This document shows positions 30,801-39,107 of a DNA stretch of 64,000 nucleotides, piece after piece (positions within the stretch are counted from its first letter, which is position 1; each line of letters begins with the position of its first letter). The stretch is taken from contig NZ_JAKVIR010000012.1 of NCBI RefSeq assembly GCF_022601975.1, positions 98,966 through 162,965 of the forward strand, given 5' to 3'. This DNA is from Pontibacter sp. E15-1 (GTDB lineage Bacteria; Bacteroidota; Bacteroidia; Cytophagales; Hymenobacteraceae). The notes below the pieces were generated by a model. That model ran no database searches, was not told the DNA's origin, and saw nothing but the letters and a program-made list of their open reading frames with translations. Made by a program: the position numbers and the translations under genes.

Positions 30801-31080
30801 CGGCCCGAATGGTGAGCAGTTTATTCAGGATGCTTCCTGGATGCGCATCAGGGAAATGACGCTATCTTATACGCTGGCTACCCAGGGGTTCAAAAACTTC
30901 ACTAAGCTACAGTCTGTGCAGTTCTCGCTGACAGGTCGTAACCTGGCTATCTGGTCTAAAGAGTTTAAGGGCGTTGACCCTGAGACTAACCTGACCGGTA
31001 CCGGTAACGGGCGCGGCCTAGAGTATTTTAACAACCCTGGTACTAAGTCTTACTTAGCGTCCATCAGAGTTAATTTCTAA
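27811..31080 (+). CDS. SusC/RagA family TonB-dependent outer-membrane transporter
   Basis: 1089 residues. After a Sec signal (MRKLLLISFAMVLMLLQQAHAQ), residues 24-100 form the carboxypeptidase-regulatory-like domain (RTVTGTVTDQSTSQGLPGVA), then the plug with the conserved VVVTALGFKEDKDKVG and IQIRGQSTITNSVQPLIIID, and a large barrel to the end (SYLASIRVNF). SusC-type proteins import glycans or peptides across the outer membrane together with a SusD lipoprotein, energised by TonB. Its partner follows 19 bases later. No glycosidase, peptidase or regulator is in the unit, so the substrate is unknown; a role in polysaccharide or peptide uptake is inferred from the family. Confidence 0.95.
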   Translation: MRKLLLISFAMVLMLLQQAHAQSRTVTGTVTDQSTSQGLPGVAVIVKGTTVGTATGVNGSYTINVPTSGATLVFRYIGYQTVERQAGDASTVNVALSVDNKQLEEVVVTALGFKEDKDKVGASTSQVSGSKIAQSGETSAVTGLSGKASGIQITRSSGDPGAGAYIQIRGQSTITNSVQPLIIIDGVPVSNSSLGSGVGGVVQQSRLNDINPNDIESIQILKGASAAALWGSRAANGVMVITTKRGSSGKGKINIGYDVTYSLDKISYTHDLQDKYGQGSGGNYSPTNSLSFGDKIADRTGGADDVDKTGRKFVAQDGTEYFPITKKNDRSVFLDDNFDAVFQNGHFVEQNLSFSGGDQDGNFYASISDLNQEGIIRNNSDYRRTTARINAEKRLAPAFKASGNVTYSKISSNRVQQGSNTSGLYLGFLRTPSDFDIRDYKGTYFNAAGDALLGRQRSYRRYLGDNASPIYNNPLWTINEQRNTSDVDRFIGSFEFAYEPTTWLNFIARAGADHYTDQRLTFFPLFSAENAGNGSATEETLAETQLNADFITRATHSFGDLVTGSFLVGMNLNQRKYNSIGGTYRNFVLGQSISNFSNATNENTTPSDFESTRRNAAAYATTTIGYNDMVYLNASGRLESASTFGSQAQSSFFYPAADVAFQFSKLAPFANSRILSFGKLRAGYGEVGVEPGPYLTTDDWVPAFFSESWGPGLDANAYNGAFVRNDVKGNPELKPERKKEFEVGTDLRFFADRLTLSATYYTNETTDAIFNLPQAPSSGYLFKTANAATLENKGIELEVDGRILSKGDFTWNVGGNWTRNRNKVTDLRGVESLFLAGFTGVSSRAVEGQPVGVLWGGRYERNEDGSIATNENGFPLTAATEGVIGNPNPDFRGGINTRLAYKGLSLFTLFEYSKGGDIWAGTEGVLRNFGRSTYTADEVTLSAQDAASIYTYSGNLVSEKYAPNADGSYTFRGRVEDFGGGNVALDQAYFTSIGGGFGPNGEQFIQDASWMRIREMTLSYTLATQGFKNFTKLQSVQFSLTGRNLAIWSKEFKGVDPETNLTGTGNGRGLEYFNNPGTKSYLASIRVNF

Positions 31081-31099
31081 TTCTAAAAGAAAATTTTAA

Positions 31100-32488
31100 A
31101 TGAAAAAGATATATAGATACATCTCCATCTTCTCACTAGCATTATCGGTGATGGGTTGTGAGAGCTTTGTAGAAGGGTTCGAGGAAGATCCGAATAACCC
31201 AAGCGGGAATTCTGTTGACGTTAACAACATGATTCAGGGGGTAATGCTGGCTGACGGCTTGATTCACGAAGGCGAGATGTCCCGTATAACCGGCATGTGG
31301 ACTGATCAGTTTTCTGGTGTGGACAGACAGTATGTAAACTTGGACCAGTATATTGTTACAGCAGGCGACTTCGATAGCCCGTGGTCTAACATCTACTACG
31401 CCACCATTACGCAAGCCCGTATCGCAAAAGGAAAAGCCAGAAACGAGATAAACCCTAAAATAGTGGGGGTGGCACAGGTACTGGAGGCCCATGCGGCAGG
31501 TACTACAACGGCTTTGTTCGGAGATATTCCTTTCTCTGAGGTTGGCAGCACAGAAACGCCTTCTTTTGACTCACAGGCTCAGGTATACAGTAGCATTCAG
31601 GTGTTGCTGGATTCTGCCATAACCAATCTTGCTCTGAACAGAGGACTCCTAAAAGCTGAGAAGGACATCTATTTCGGAGGCGACGCTCAAAAATGGCTCC
31701 GTGTAGCGTATACGCTCAAAGCCCGCTATTACCTGCAGGCAGGGGACTATGCAAAGGCTGAGAGTGCAGCGCTGCAAGGTATCAGTGACCCAGCAAACAA
31801 TATGGTTGTGCCTCACTTCGAATCATATTACAATGCGAATGTGTTTTACTCATTCGGTGTGCTCGAAAGACCCGGCTACATGACAGCTGAAGGAGCATTT
31901 GCCCCTAAACTGATCGATCCGGCTCAGAAGGACGTTTTTGCCAGAAACCGTAATAATGCTAAGACGAATGAAACAGCCCGTTTTAACTTTTATTATAAAA
32001 GCACTTCTGGTGCTTACGACCTGAACTATACGGGGGCATTTGCCAAAAATCAGGGTTTTGCCTTAGTTACTTACGGAGAAACGCAGCTGATTCTTGCAGA
32101 AGCCCGTTCCAGGCAGGATAACCTGCAGGGCGCTGTTGATGCGCTGAATGCGTACAGAAGCAAGTTGAATGACAAGTTTGGAGCAGGTGCTTACCAATCC
32201 TTCCTGCTTACTGACTTTGCTATTGGCGGATTTGAGAACAATGGATCACTTTTGCCAAAAGAATCGCTTTTGAATGAGATTCTGGAAGAGCGTTATGTAA
32301 CCTTCATTGGCAATATCGAAGCTTTCAACGATGTCAGGAGAACGGACAACCGTTTGAACATACCAGTGAAGGGTTCAGGAAATCAGATTCCTGAGAGATT
32401 CCTCTACCCACAGGATGAGGTTAACTCAAACCCGAACACTCCAAGCCCACTGCCTGGCTTGTTTGAGCCGACAGCGCTGAACAAATAA
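31100..32488 (+). CDS. SusD/RagB family lipoprotein
   Basis: 462 residues with a lipoprotein signal ending SVMGC (Cys about residue 19). The central part has the SusD helical TPR features, including YGETQLILAEARSRQDN and the C-terminal RYVTFIGNIEAFNDVRRTDN, a region typical of SusD/RagB proteins. It sits on the cell surface and forms a lid over the SusC-like barrel encoded just upstream. A perfect terminator follows, so the pair forms a complete two-gene operon. Confidence 0.94.
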   Translation: MKKIYRYISIFSLALSVMGCESFVEGFEEDPNNPSGNSVDVNNMIQGVMLADGLIHEGEMSRITGMWTDQFSGVDRQYVNLDQYIVTAGDFDSPWSNIYYATITQARIAKGKARNEINPKIVGVAQVLEAHAAGTTTALFGDIPFSEVGSTETPSFDSQAQVYSSIQVLLDSAITNLALNRGLLKAEKDIYFGGDAQKWLRVAYTLKARYYLQAGDYAKAESAALQGISDPANNMVVPHFESYYNANVFYSFGVLERPGYMTAEGAFAPKLIDPAQKDVFARNRNNAKTNETARFNFYYKSTSGAYDLNYTGAFAKNQGFALVTYGETQLILAEARSRQDNLQGAVDALNAYRSKLNDKFGAGAYQSFLLTDFAIGGFENNGSLLPKESLLNEILEERYVTFIGNIEAFNDVRRTDNRLNIPVKGSGNQIPERFLYPQDEVNSNPNTPSPLPGLFEPTALNK

Positions 32489-32542
32489 GCTTGGTGAAGG
32501 CGTTCTGGGCGAAGTGCCTGAGAACATAAATTAGTCCATACA

Positions 32543-32582
32543 AAAGAAGGCCTTTCAATTTTTAATTGAAAGGCCTTCTTTT
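32543..32582. terminator. Terminator of the susCD-like pair
   Basis: AAAGAAGGCCTTTCAATT and its exact reverse complement are separated by TTT. An 18-bp perfect stem with A and T runs on both sides. Confidence 0.92.
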
Positions 32583-32801
32583 GTATATGGTGGCGCTCTG
32601 CGAGATTTTATACCAAATCATATATATTGCCTTCCAAAGCAAAAGCGTGTTCTGATGCCGCTAGCTCTTTCATCAATAAAGCATGATCGTATGTATGGGA
32701 AAGTGTTTGAGCGATTTGGTAGTATTGGGTATGTTCGCAGAAGCTACATTTATACCAATAGTACCTTAAAGTAAATTATCAGCAATACAGTAACCATTTA
32801 C
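32583..32801 (+). other. Leader of rnhB, nothing recognised
   Basis: About 220 bases with no gene; a TTTATACCAATAG stretch and AT-rich sequence precede the ATG at 32802. No exact promoter box seen. Confidence 0.35.
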
Positions 32802-33398
32802 ATGCTCCTATCAAACCACAGTGGCCATACCCTGGAGGCGGGCGTAGACGAGGTAGGCCGGGGCTGCCTGGCCGGGCCTGTGGTGGCCGCCGCCGTCATC
32901 CTGCCCATCGACTACCAACATCCGCTCCTGAACGACTCCAAGAAACTGAGCAAAAAGCAGCGGGACCTGTTGCGGGTGGATATCCTGAAAGACGCGGTAG
33001 CCTGGGCAGTAGGGGAGGCCACGACTATAGAAATAGACGAGATCAACATCCTGAATGCTACCTACCTGGCCATGCACCGGGCGCTGGCAAAGCTACAGCC
33101 GTCGCCGGCCTATCTGCTCGTGGACGGAAACCGGTTTAAGCCTTTCGGGGAGGTGCCCTTTAGCTCCATGGTAAAAGGCGATGGGCGCTATCTTTCCATT
33201 GCAGCGGCCTCGGTGCTTGCCAAAACCTACCGCGACGACCTGATGTGCACGCTGGCAAAAACGCATCACCAGTATGGCTGGGAGCAGAACGTAGGCTACC
33301 CTACGCGGCGGCACCGGGCGGGTATAGCAATGCATGGTGCCACAGAGCACCACCGGCAATCGTTCACCCTGCTACCCAAAGACCCTAAAACTGATTAA
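32802..33398 (+). CDS. rnhB: Ribonuclease HII
   Basis: 198 residues. It removes RNA from RNA-DNA hybrids, mainly single ribonucleotides and primers. The N-terminal active-site motif GVDEVGRGCLAGPVVAAAVI gives the first Asp/Glu pair; LLVDGNRFKPF carries another Asp. The C-terminal half (KTYRDDLMCTLAKTHHQYGW and GYPTRRHRAGI) matches the family. The gene ends 31 bases before the tail of the convergent response regulator gene, and no terminator is evident between. Confidence 0.95.
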   Translation: MLLSNHSGHTLEAGVDEVGRGCLAGPVVAAAVILPIDYQHPLLNDSKKLSKKQRDLLRVDILKDAVAWAVGEATTIEIDEINILNATYLAMHRALAKLQPSPAYLLVDGNRFKPFGEVPFSSMVKGDGRYLSIAAASVLAKTYRDDLMCTLAKTHHQYGWEQNVGYPTRRHRAGIAMHGATEHHRQSFTLLPKDPKTD

Positions 33399-33428
33399 GT
33401 CGGGTTTATGCGGGCCTAGCAAATGCTT

Positions 33429-33866
33429 TTACTTCAATTTGATCAGGTCGAGGAAAAGGCTGAAGCTGTCGAGGGAAGAGTGGCTGCGCTCAAAGCTGTC
33501 GAAGGTGAGGGGCTTGACAATGTAGCCCGTCACGTTCAGGCGCTGTGCCGCCATCCGGTCTGTTTCCTCGTTGGAGGTCGTCATGATAAAGACAGGGATG
33601 TGACTGAATTCCGGCTCGTGGCGCAGCTCGGCCAAAAACTCTAGCCCGTTCATTTTGGGCATGTTGATGTCGAGGAGAATAAGGCTGGGTGCCGGGGAGA
33701 TTTTTTCGGCTCCTTCGGTGCCTCTCAGCATATTCAGTGCCTCGCGGCCATTCCGAGCGACATGTAAGGGGTGCGTGAGGTTGATTTTTCCGAGCTCGCG
33801 CTCTACATTCATAATATCCAGGTAATCATCTTCTACTAAAAGGATATTCACAATTTTATCACTCAT
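33429..33866 (-). CDS. Response regulator, stand-alone receiver
   Basis: 145 residues, a receiver domain only. Acidic pocket Glu12/Asp13/Asp14, phosphorylation site Asp66 in LILLDINMPKMNG, then Thr/Ser (IMTTSNE) and the conserved Lys in GYIVKPL. The Rcp1-like pattern (long EKISPAPSLILLDINMP insertion) is usual for regulators encoded beside phytochrome-like or CHASE3 histidine kinases. It has no output domain, so it probably relays phosphate or acts on protein partners. The kinase gene lies upstream on the same strand, 44 bases away. Confidence 0.92.
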   Translation of the reverse strand: MSDKIVNILLVEDDYLDIMNVERELGKINLTHPLHVARNGREALNMLRGTEGAEKISPAPSLILLDINMPKMNGLEFLAELRHEPEFSHIPVFIMTTSNEETDRMAAQRLNVTGYIVKPLTFDSFERSHSSLDSFSLFLDLIKLK

Positions 33867-33897
33867 TATATATTCGGTGCTACTGGTAAAACTAAGA

Positions 33898-33905
33898 CAA
33901 AACTA
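33898..33905 (-). promoter_or_regulatory. Minus-7 box TAGTTTTG before the response regulator
   Basis: On the minus strand this is TAGTTTTG, an exact TAnnTTTG match 32 bases before the response-regulator start, so the gene may have its own promoter besides readthrough from the kinase. Confidence 0.5.
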
Positions 33906-33910
33906 TTAAA

Positions 33911-35392
33911 TTATTCCGCGTCTTCCGCGTTTTTGGGCCACGTAAAGGTAAAGGCCGCGCCCTCGCCGGGCTGCGACGTGAGCCAAATCGTGCCCCCCTG
34001 CCACTCCACAATCTTCTTCACAATGGTTAGGCCCACGCCGGTGCTTTCTACGGCGTCGCGCTCCTGCAGGGTCTGGAAAATCACAAAAATCCTGTCATGG
34101 TATTGTGGGTCGATGCCCGGTCCGTCGTCTGAAACGGAGAACACATGGAAATCGTCTGTCTCGTAGTGCGATATTTTTATCAGCCCCGCCTTTTTGTCAT
34201 GGTACTTCAGGGCGTTGCTGATCAGGTTGCTGAAGACTTGCTGCAGCTGTATACGGATGGTATGCAGCGTCGGCAGGCTATCCATCACTTCTATTTTGAA
34301 GCCGGCAGGCGGCGCAAGCATATCCACTACCTCGCTCAGGAGAATGTTGGTGTCAACCTCTTCCGCAATCTGGTTGGTGCGGCCAATGCGGGCCAGGGCC
34401 AGTATGCCGTTGATTAGGTTCTCCATGCGGTGCACCCGGATGCGCATCATCATGAGGTACTCCTGTATGTTGGGCGGCAATTGGGAGCCCATGTCTTCTT
34501 CTACCCAGCGCGAAGCCACCTCAATGCCCCGTAGCGGCGCTTTCAGGTCATGCGACACCACGTAGGCAAACTGGTCCAGCTCCGTGTTCTTGCGGTCCAG
34601 CTCACTGAAGGTCTCGTCGATCGTGAGGGCCATGCGGTTGAGCGAGTTCGATAGCTGGCTGAGCTCGTCGCGGGAGGTGTCGATGATCTTTGTTTTATAG
34701 TCGCCCCGCGAGATTTCCTCCGCCAGGCCAACCATTTTAATGATCCGGTCGGTGATGAGGCGCGTGATATAATATGCCCAGCCAAGCCCGAGTATAATCG
34801 AGAGCAGGGTGAGAATGGTGGACACCTGCCGGGTCGTGTTGATACTTTTCTCGAGGCGGGCGCGGCGCTCGCCCCGAACCTGGTACTCGTAGGAGTTGAA
34901 GTCACGGAAGGCCGCGCGGACGGAGTCGATCAGGATTTTCTCGCCGAGCACCAGGCTGTCAAGCTTGGCGGAGATGTCCTGGTCCAGCGAGTCGCGGGTG
35001 TTGCCGCGTTTCAGGGCAATCAGGGGCTCGGCATACAGGTTCTCGAAGTTGGTCTGCAGCCGTATGATGTCATCTATCTTGTCGGTCTGCTCCGGCGAGT
35101 CGGTCACGAAGCTCCGGGTTTCCTGAAGCAGGTTAGGTAGTTGCTCCTTGGCCTGCAGGTAAGGCTGCAGAAATGTCTCGTTCCCGTTGAGCAGGTAGCC
35201 GCGCAAGCCGGTTTCCATATCGATGATGTTCCGCTGCAAGGAGGCCGAGTTGCGCACAACAATCTGCGAGCGCGTTACCCAGACGGTATTGTCGATCACA
35301 TCCTCCGAGAGCTGAAAATTGACGATGGCCACTGCCGTGAACAGCAGCGAGATAAGTAAAAAACCGGCGAATAGCTTTACTGAGAGTTTCAT
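33911..35392 (-). CDS. Sensor histidine kinase with CHASE3 and HAMP domains
   Basis: 493 residues from the ATG at 35390-35392 (MKLSVKLFAGF). Membrane segments at about 8-27 and 190-210 flank an extracytoplasmic CHASE3 domain (VVRNSASLQRNIIDMETGLR, GYLLNGNETFLQPY). HAMP follows (about 212-265), then HisKA with the phosphorylatable His281 in YVVSHDLKAPLRG, and a HATPase domain with N box (FSNLISNALKYHDKK) and G boxes (SDDGPGI, GVGLTIVKKI). The signal is unknown. It pairs with the receiver encoded downstream. An in-frame upstream extension lacks a signal-anchor and is disfavoured. Confidence 0.93.
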   Translation of the reverse strand: MKLSVKLFAGFLLISLLFTAVAIVNFQLSEDVIDNTVWVTRSQIVVRNSASLQRNIIDMETGLRGYLLNGNETFLQPYLQAKEQLPNLLQETRSFVTDSPEQTDKIDDIIRLQTNFENLYAEPLIALKRGNTRDSLDQDISAKLDSLVLGEKILIDSVRAAFRDFNSYEYQVRGERRARLEKSINTTRQVSTILTLLSIILGLGWAYYITRLITDRIIKMVGLAEEISRGDYKTKIIDTSRDELSQLSNSLNRMALTIDETFSELDRKNTELDQFAYVVSHDLKAPLRGIEVASRWVEEDMGSQLPPNIQEYLMMMRIRVHRMENLINGILALARIGRTNQIAEEVDTNILLSEVVDMLAPPAGFKIEVMDSLPTLHTIRIQLQQVFSNLISNALKYHDKKAGLIKISHYETDDFHVFSVSDDGPGIDPQYHDRIFVIFQTLQERDAVESTGVGLTIVKKIVEWQGGTIWLTSQPGEGAAFTFTWPKNAEDAE

Positions 35393-35725
35393 TTGAGGGC
35401 GTTCTCCTTGGTCACAAAGGCAGGCAATGCTGCGGAAGCCAAAGGTACAATAGTTTTTGAGAGTTCGGGAAGCCCGCGAAGCCAAAACGGCCGCAGGTCA
35501 GGCACATGGAAGGGTATGGGGTCTAACACGTTGCTGTATGGTCTGATAGGTGCGTTATATGCTGCTTTTAAAAGAATCCTATGGGCCCCGAGTACAGGCA
35601 CGGTAGCCGGCGGGCAGTGACACTGGTACGGCTTGCGTGCACAGAATGTTGACGCCCGTTGCCGGCAACAGGTGCGGGCCTTGCACGTGCGGGAGATTAT
35701 GTTCGGAAGAGGGGCGAATTTTACT

Positions 35726-35733
35726 TATTTTTG
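35726..35733 (+). promoter_or_regulatory. Minus-7 box TATTTTTG of gcvT
   Basis: Exact TAnnTTTG element 29 bases before the gcvT start codon. Confidence 0.55.
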
Positions 35734-35762
35734 TCGCACAACAGCTAGAACCTGAGATAAGC

Positions 35763-36851
35763 ATGGAACTTAAGAAAATTGCGTTGAATGACGTGCACGA
35801 AGCGTTAGGCGCCAAAATGGTGCCCTTTGCCGGGTATAACATGCCCGTGCGCTATTCCTCTGATATAGAAGAGCACAACACGGTGCGCAATGCGGTGGGG
35901 ATTTTTGATGTATCGCACATGGGTGAGTTCCTGCTGCGCGGCCCGCAGGCCCTGGACCTGATTCAGCGCATCACCTCAAACGACGCAAGCAAGCTGGCCG
36001 ATGGCAAGGTGCAGTACTCCTGCTTCCCCAACCAGGAGGGCGGCATCGTGGACGACCTGCTGGTATACCGCCTTTCGGAGGAGGAATACATGCTGGTGGT
36101 GAACGCCTCCAACATCGAGAAGGACTGGGCCTGGGTGAACAAGTTTAACACGCAGGGTGTGGAACTCGCGAACATCTCAGACGAGCTTTCGCTTTTTGCG
36201 GTGCAGGGCCCGAAGGCAATCGAGGCGCTCCAGCCCCTCACTGCGCTGGACCTGCCGGGTATGGCTTATTATACCTTTGCCAAAGGCACCTTTGCCGGCG
36301 TACCCGATGTGCTTGTGTCGGCGACGGGGTATACCGGGGCGGGCGGCTTTGAAATCTATGTGAAGAACGACAATGCCAAAGCGGTTTTCGATGCGATCAT
36401 GGAAGCGGGGCAAGCCTATGGCATCAAGCCGATCGGGTTGGGCGCGCGCGATACCCTGCGCCTGGAGATGGGTTTCTGCCTCTACGGCAACGACATCAAC
36501 GACACGACTTCGCCCCTGGAGGCGGGCCTGGGCTGGATCACCAAATTCGACAAGGCGTTTACTAACTCCGATGCCCTGAAAGCGCAGAAAGAAGCCGGGG
36601 TGCAGCGCAAGCTGGTTGCCTTCGAGATGCTGGAGAAAGCCATCCCGCGCGCGCATTACGAGATCGTGAACTTAGAAGGCGACGTGGTGGGTGAGGTAAC
36701 ATCGGGCACCATGTCCCCCTCGCTGGGCAAAGGCATCGGCCTGGGCTATGTCACGAAGGAGTTGAGCAAAGTGGGCACCGAGCTATACATCCGCATCCGC
36801 AAAAAAGACATGAAAGCACAGGTGGTGAAACTGCCTTTCGTTCAGAAATAG
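35763..36851 (+). CDS. gcvT: Aminomethyltransferase, glycine cleavage T protein
   Basis: 362 residues from the ATG at 35763. It transfers the methylene group of glycine from the H-protein lipoyl arm to tetrahydrofolate. The family start [18 protein letters not shown] and the loop [20 protein letters not shown] are visible, as are [14 protein letters not shown] and the C-terminal barrel region [19 protein letters not shown]. Length and ends match bacterial GcvT. gcvH and gcvP are not nearby, as is common in Bacteroidota. Confidence 0.95.
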   Translation: MELKKIALNDVHEALGAKMVPFAGYNMPVRYSSDIEEHNTVRNAVGIFDVSHMGEFLLRGPQALDLIQRITSNDASKLADGKVQYSCFPNQEGGIVDDLLVYRLSEEEYMLVVNASNIEKDWAWVNKFNTQGVELANISDELSLFAVQGPKAIEALQPLTALDLPGMAYYTFAKGTFAGVPDVLVSATGYTGAGGFEIYVKNDNAKAVFDAIMEAGQAYGIKPIGLGARDTLRLEMGFCLYGNDINDTTSPLEAGLGWITKFDKAFTNSDALKAQKEAGVQRKLVAFEMLEKAIPRAHYEIVNLEGDVVGEVTSGTMSPSLGKGIGLGYVTKELSKVGTELYIRIRKKDMKAQVVKLPFVQK

Positions 36852-36890
36852 TTATGCGTTGCTCATTGCATGTTGTTCGATGCCTCTTTC

Positions 36891-37019
36891 CGAATGCGAA
36901 TTATGAGCGACGAGCAACCAATATCGATCAACGAAAAACGCTCTACATTTCCCAGGACCAGGGGCTGCCAGCCGAATGAGCGGCGAACAACCAATATCGA
37001 TCAACGAAAAATCAAATAG
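36891..37019 (+). repeat. Two period-7 arrays between gcvT and comB
   Basis: First array 36891-36946: CGAATGC, GAATTAT, GAGCGAC, GAGCAAC, CAATATC, GATCAAC, GAAAAAC, GCTCTAC. Second array 36971-37019 repeats the inner five units almost exactly and ends at the base before the comB ATG at 37020. Both keep the 7-base phase. Confidence 0.8.
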
Positions 37020-37724
37020 ATGGCAAGTATAGATGTGTGCTACAGCCCCGAGCTGCTGCACTTGTATGATCTGAAAGGAAAAGCAGTAGTGGCGGTGGAT
37101 ATTCTGCGCGCCACGTCCACTATGGTTACAGCGTTTGCGCATGGGGCCACAGCTATTTTTCCGGTAATGGAGTTGGAGGAGTGCCAGGCGTTTAGCCAGC
37201 AGGGGTGCCTGACTGCCGCAGAGCGGAACGGTATAAAAGCTGAGGGGTTTGACCTGGGCAACTCTCCGTTCAGCTACATGGACGGGGCAGTGAAAGGGCG
37301 GTCAGTGGCCATCACCACCACAAACGGCACGCGGGCCATTCGCCTGTCGGAGGCGGCCGAGGAGATTGTGATCGGCTCGTTCCTGAACCTGAAACGCGTG
37401 GCGGATCATTTAAAGCAGCTTCAGCTGGACGTGTTGGTGGTATGCGCTGGCTGGAAGGGTATGTTCAACCTCGAAGACACGCTGTTTGCCGGTGCCCTGG
37501 CCGAGAGCCTGCTGGAGGATTTTACTTTTGAGAACGACGCCACGCTGGCCTCCCTGCATCTGTACCGTGCCGCCAAGCCAGACCTGTTCGCCTTCCTGAA
37601 GGAATCGTCGCATGTGCGCCGCCTCCAGAACCTGGACATACACCAGGACATCCATTACTGCCTCCAGCACGACCTCTACGAAGTGCTCCCCGTCTGGCAA
37701 CACGACAAGCTGATAGGAGTTTAG
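37020..37724 (+). CDS. comB: 2-phosphosulfolactate phosphatase (ComB-like)
   Basis: 234 residues. Conserved segments are VVAVDILRATSTMVTAFAHG, the GFDLGNSPFSYM loop, TTTNGTRAIRL and VVCAGWKGMFNLEDTLFAGA. In methanogens ComB dephosphorylates 2-phosphosulfolactate in coenzyme M synthesis; bacterial homologues have the same fold and their sulfolactate role is inferred. In a sulfonolipid-making phylum it could supply sulfolactate/cysteate, but no sulfonolipid gene is adjacent. The stop codon (TAG, 37722-37724) lies within a period-8 repeat array. Confidence 0.85.
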   Translation: MASIDVCYSPELLHLYDLKGKAVVAVDILRATSTMVTAFAHGATAIFPVMELEECQAFSQQGCLTAAERNGIKAEGFDLGNSPFSYMDGAVKGRSVAITTTNGTRAIRLSEAAEEIVIGSFLNLKRVADHLKQLQLDVLVVCAGWKGMFNLEDTLFAGALAESLLEDFTFENDATLASLHLYRAAKPDLFAFLKESSHVRRLQNLDIHQDIHYCLQHDLYEVLPVWQHDKLIGV

Positions 37725-37809
37725 AGAATTGAGGAGTTAGAGAGTTAAGGAGTGAGTAGAGCTTTTTATTTCATTTAAACTCTCCAACTCCTCAACTCTC
37801 TAACTTTTT
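37715..37809. repeat. Period-8 inverted arrays spanning the comB/mazG convergence
   Basis: Left: AGGAGTTT, AGAGAATT, GAGGAGTT, AGAGAGTT, AAGGAGTG (37715-37754). Right (37778-37809): AACTCTCC, AACTCCTC, AACTCTCT, AACTTTTT, which on the minus strand is the same unit. Both stop codons lie inside the arrays, and the last codons of mazG (Leu-Glu-Ser) are read from the repeat. The two arms can pair. Confidence 0.8.
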
Positions 37810-38121
37810 ATTGTCTTTGTGTCGTTGGCTGTCGCGGGAGGTTTTCTTTTCCAGGTTTTTGTGCAGGGCTTCGGTCAGGTCGATGCCGGTTTGGTTGGCC
37901 AGGCAAATCAGGACGAACAGCACGTCGGCCAGTTCGTCGCCCAGGTGCTTGCCTTCGTCGCTTTTCTTGAAAGACTGCTCCCCGTACTCGCGGGCGATGA
38001 TGCGGGCCACCTCGCCCACCTCTTCCGTCAGGATGGCCATGTTGGTGAGCTCATTAAAATAACGAACCCCATTCTCCTGTATCCATTTATCCACGGTGGC
38101 TTGCGCCTCGGCTAACGTCAT
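37792..38121 (-). CDS. MazG-like nucleotide pyrophosphohydrolase
   Basis: 109 residues from the ATG at 38119-38121 (MTLAEAQATVDKWI). The all-alpha NTP pyrophosphohydrolase motif is visible: NMAILTEEVGEVARII supplies the EExxE metal ligands, and HLGDELADVLFVLICLAN the second ExxD cluster. Such enzymes clean up non-canonical nucleoside triphosphates. The length equals the single-domain MazG-like type. Its C-terminal codons are formed by the repeat array. Confidence 0.9.
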   Translation of the reverse strand: MTLAEAQATVDKWIQENGVRYFNELTNMAILTEEVGEVARIIAREYGEQSFKKSDEGKHLGDELADVLFVLICLANQTGIDLTEALHKNLEKKTSRDSQRHKDNKKLES

Positions 38122-38143
38122 ATGCGGTGTGTTGCTTGGTATG

Positions 38144-39049
38144 TTATTTCCCAAATTTAACCACAAAATCGACATATGGGATACCGATGGACAATACATC
38201 GCGGGCAATGTCGGGGCTGTTCAGAAAAGCCAGGTCTACGGTAATCTTCTCACCCATAAACCGGATGCCGTAGGAATACACGCCATAGTATGTATCAGTC
38301 GGCACGATCCAGTTTTCGGTAACGAGGGCGGTTTTTCGGCCTATTCGGGTCATGCCGCTAAGCGTGAACAGGGGCCGCCCCGATACTTCCCCGTCTACGT
38401 AACCAAAACCGACGCCCAGGGTGGCGTTGTTGTCGCGGTTGCCGTAAGTCACGATTCCATACCCTATACCCAGGCCATCAAAGTCTTCTATCGGGGCGTT
38501 GGCGTAGAGCACACCTGCCCCGGCGCTCCATTTCTCATTGATGGGGAAGGAGTATTTTGGGGTGATGAAAAAGATTGGCTCCCCGGAGAATGTGGAAATG
38601 AGCTCGAAACCGGCCCCGATGGTGAACCGGTCCGTCACGCCGTAATTAAACGAGCTCAGGACGAGGTATGTGTTCTGGTAGTATGCCTCGCCCTTACGCA
38701 GGCTGTAGGCCGATGGCGAGAAAAGGTAGCGGGTGGCATTGGGGTTGTCAAACCAGAAAGCCCCGTTTCTGAAGTTTCGCTCGTCTAGTATGCGGAATAC
38801 TTTCACGGACTGCATCGGTATGGTGATTTCACCGGCTGTGTCGGTGAGCAGCCGTATACCCGCCTCGCTCTGCCCCAGGTATACCCCCTGAAACACGGAA
38901 CCGTCAAGCGTCTCGACGAGCCACCGCTGTGGCTTTGCTTCCTGGGTTTGGGTGCTGTCGGTTTGTTGCGCGTTCGCTACCGTGCCCGCAAGCGCGACAC
39001 TCAGAAATATGAACGTGAGAAATGCATAAATACGGGAGATGCTGCGCAT
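38144..39049 (-). CDS. Secreted beta-barrel-like protein of unknown function
   Basis: 301 residues with a Sec signal (about 1-27, ending VANAQQ). The first mature domain (WLVETLDGSVFQGVYLGQSE) looks like a small beta-barrel of the kind that precedes outer-membrane domains in Bacteroidota. The rest is a series of amphipathic strands (TIGAGFELISTF, YSFPINEKWSAGAGVLYANA, ending VDFVVKFGK), typical of an outer-membrane barrel. No family name is recognised. It starts 23 bases after mazG on the same strand side and is probably expressed from its own promoter at 39108-39115. Confidence 0.8.
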   Translation of the reverse strand: MRSISRIYAFLTFIFLSVALAGTVANAQQTDSTQTQEAKPQRWLVETLDGSVFQGVYLGQSEAGIRLLTDTAGEITIPMQSVKVFRILDERNFRNGAFWFDNPNATRYLFSPSAYSLRKGEAYYQNTYLVLSSFNYGVTDRFTIGAGFELISTFSGEPIFFITPKYSFPINEKWSAGAGVLYANAPIEDFDGLGIGYGIVTYGNRDNNATLGVGFGYVDGEVSGRPLFTLSGMTRIGRKTALVTENWIVPTDTYYGVYSYGIRFMGEKITVDLAFLNSPDIARDVLSIGIPYVDFVVKFGK

Positions 39050-39107
39050 AGCTGACAGGCGTTAAGTCCGGAATAAGTAGACACGTAAGGGGTATGCCCC
39101 AATATTA

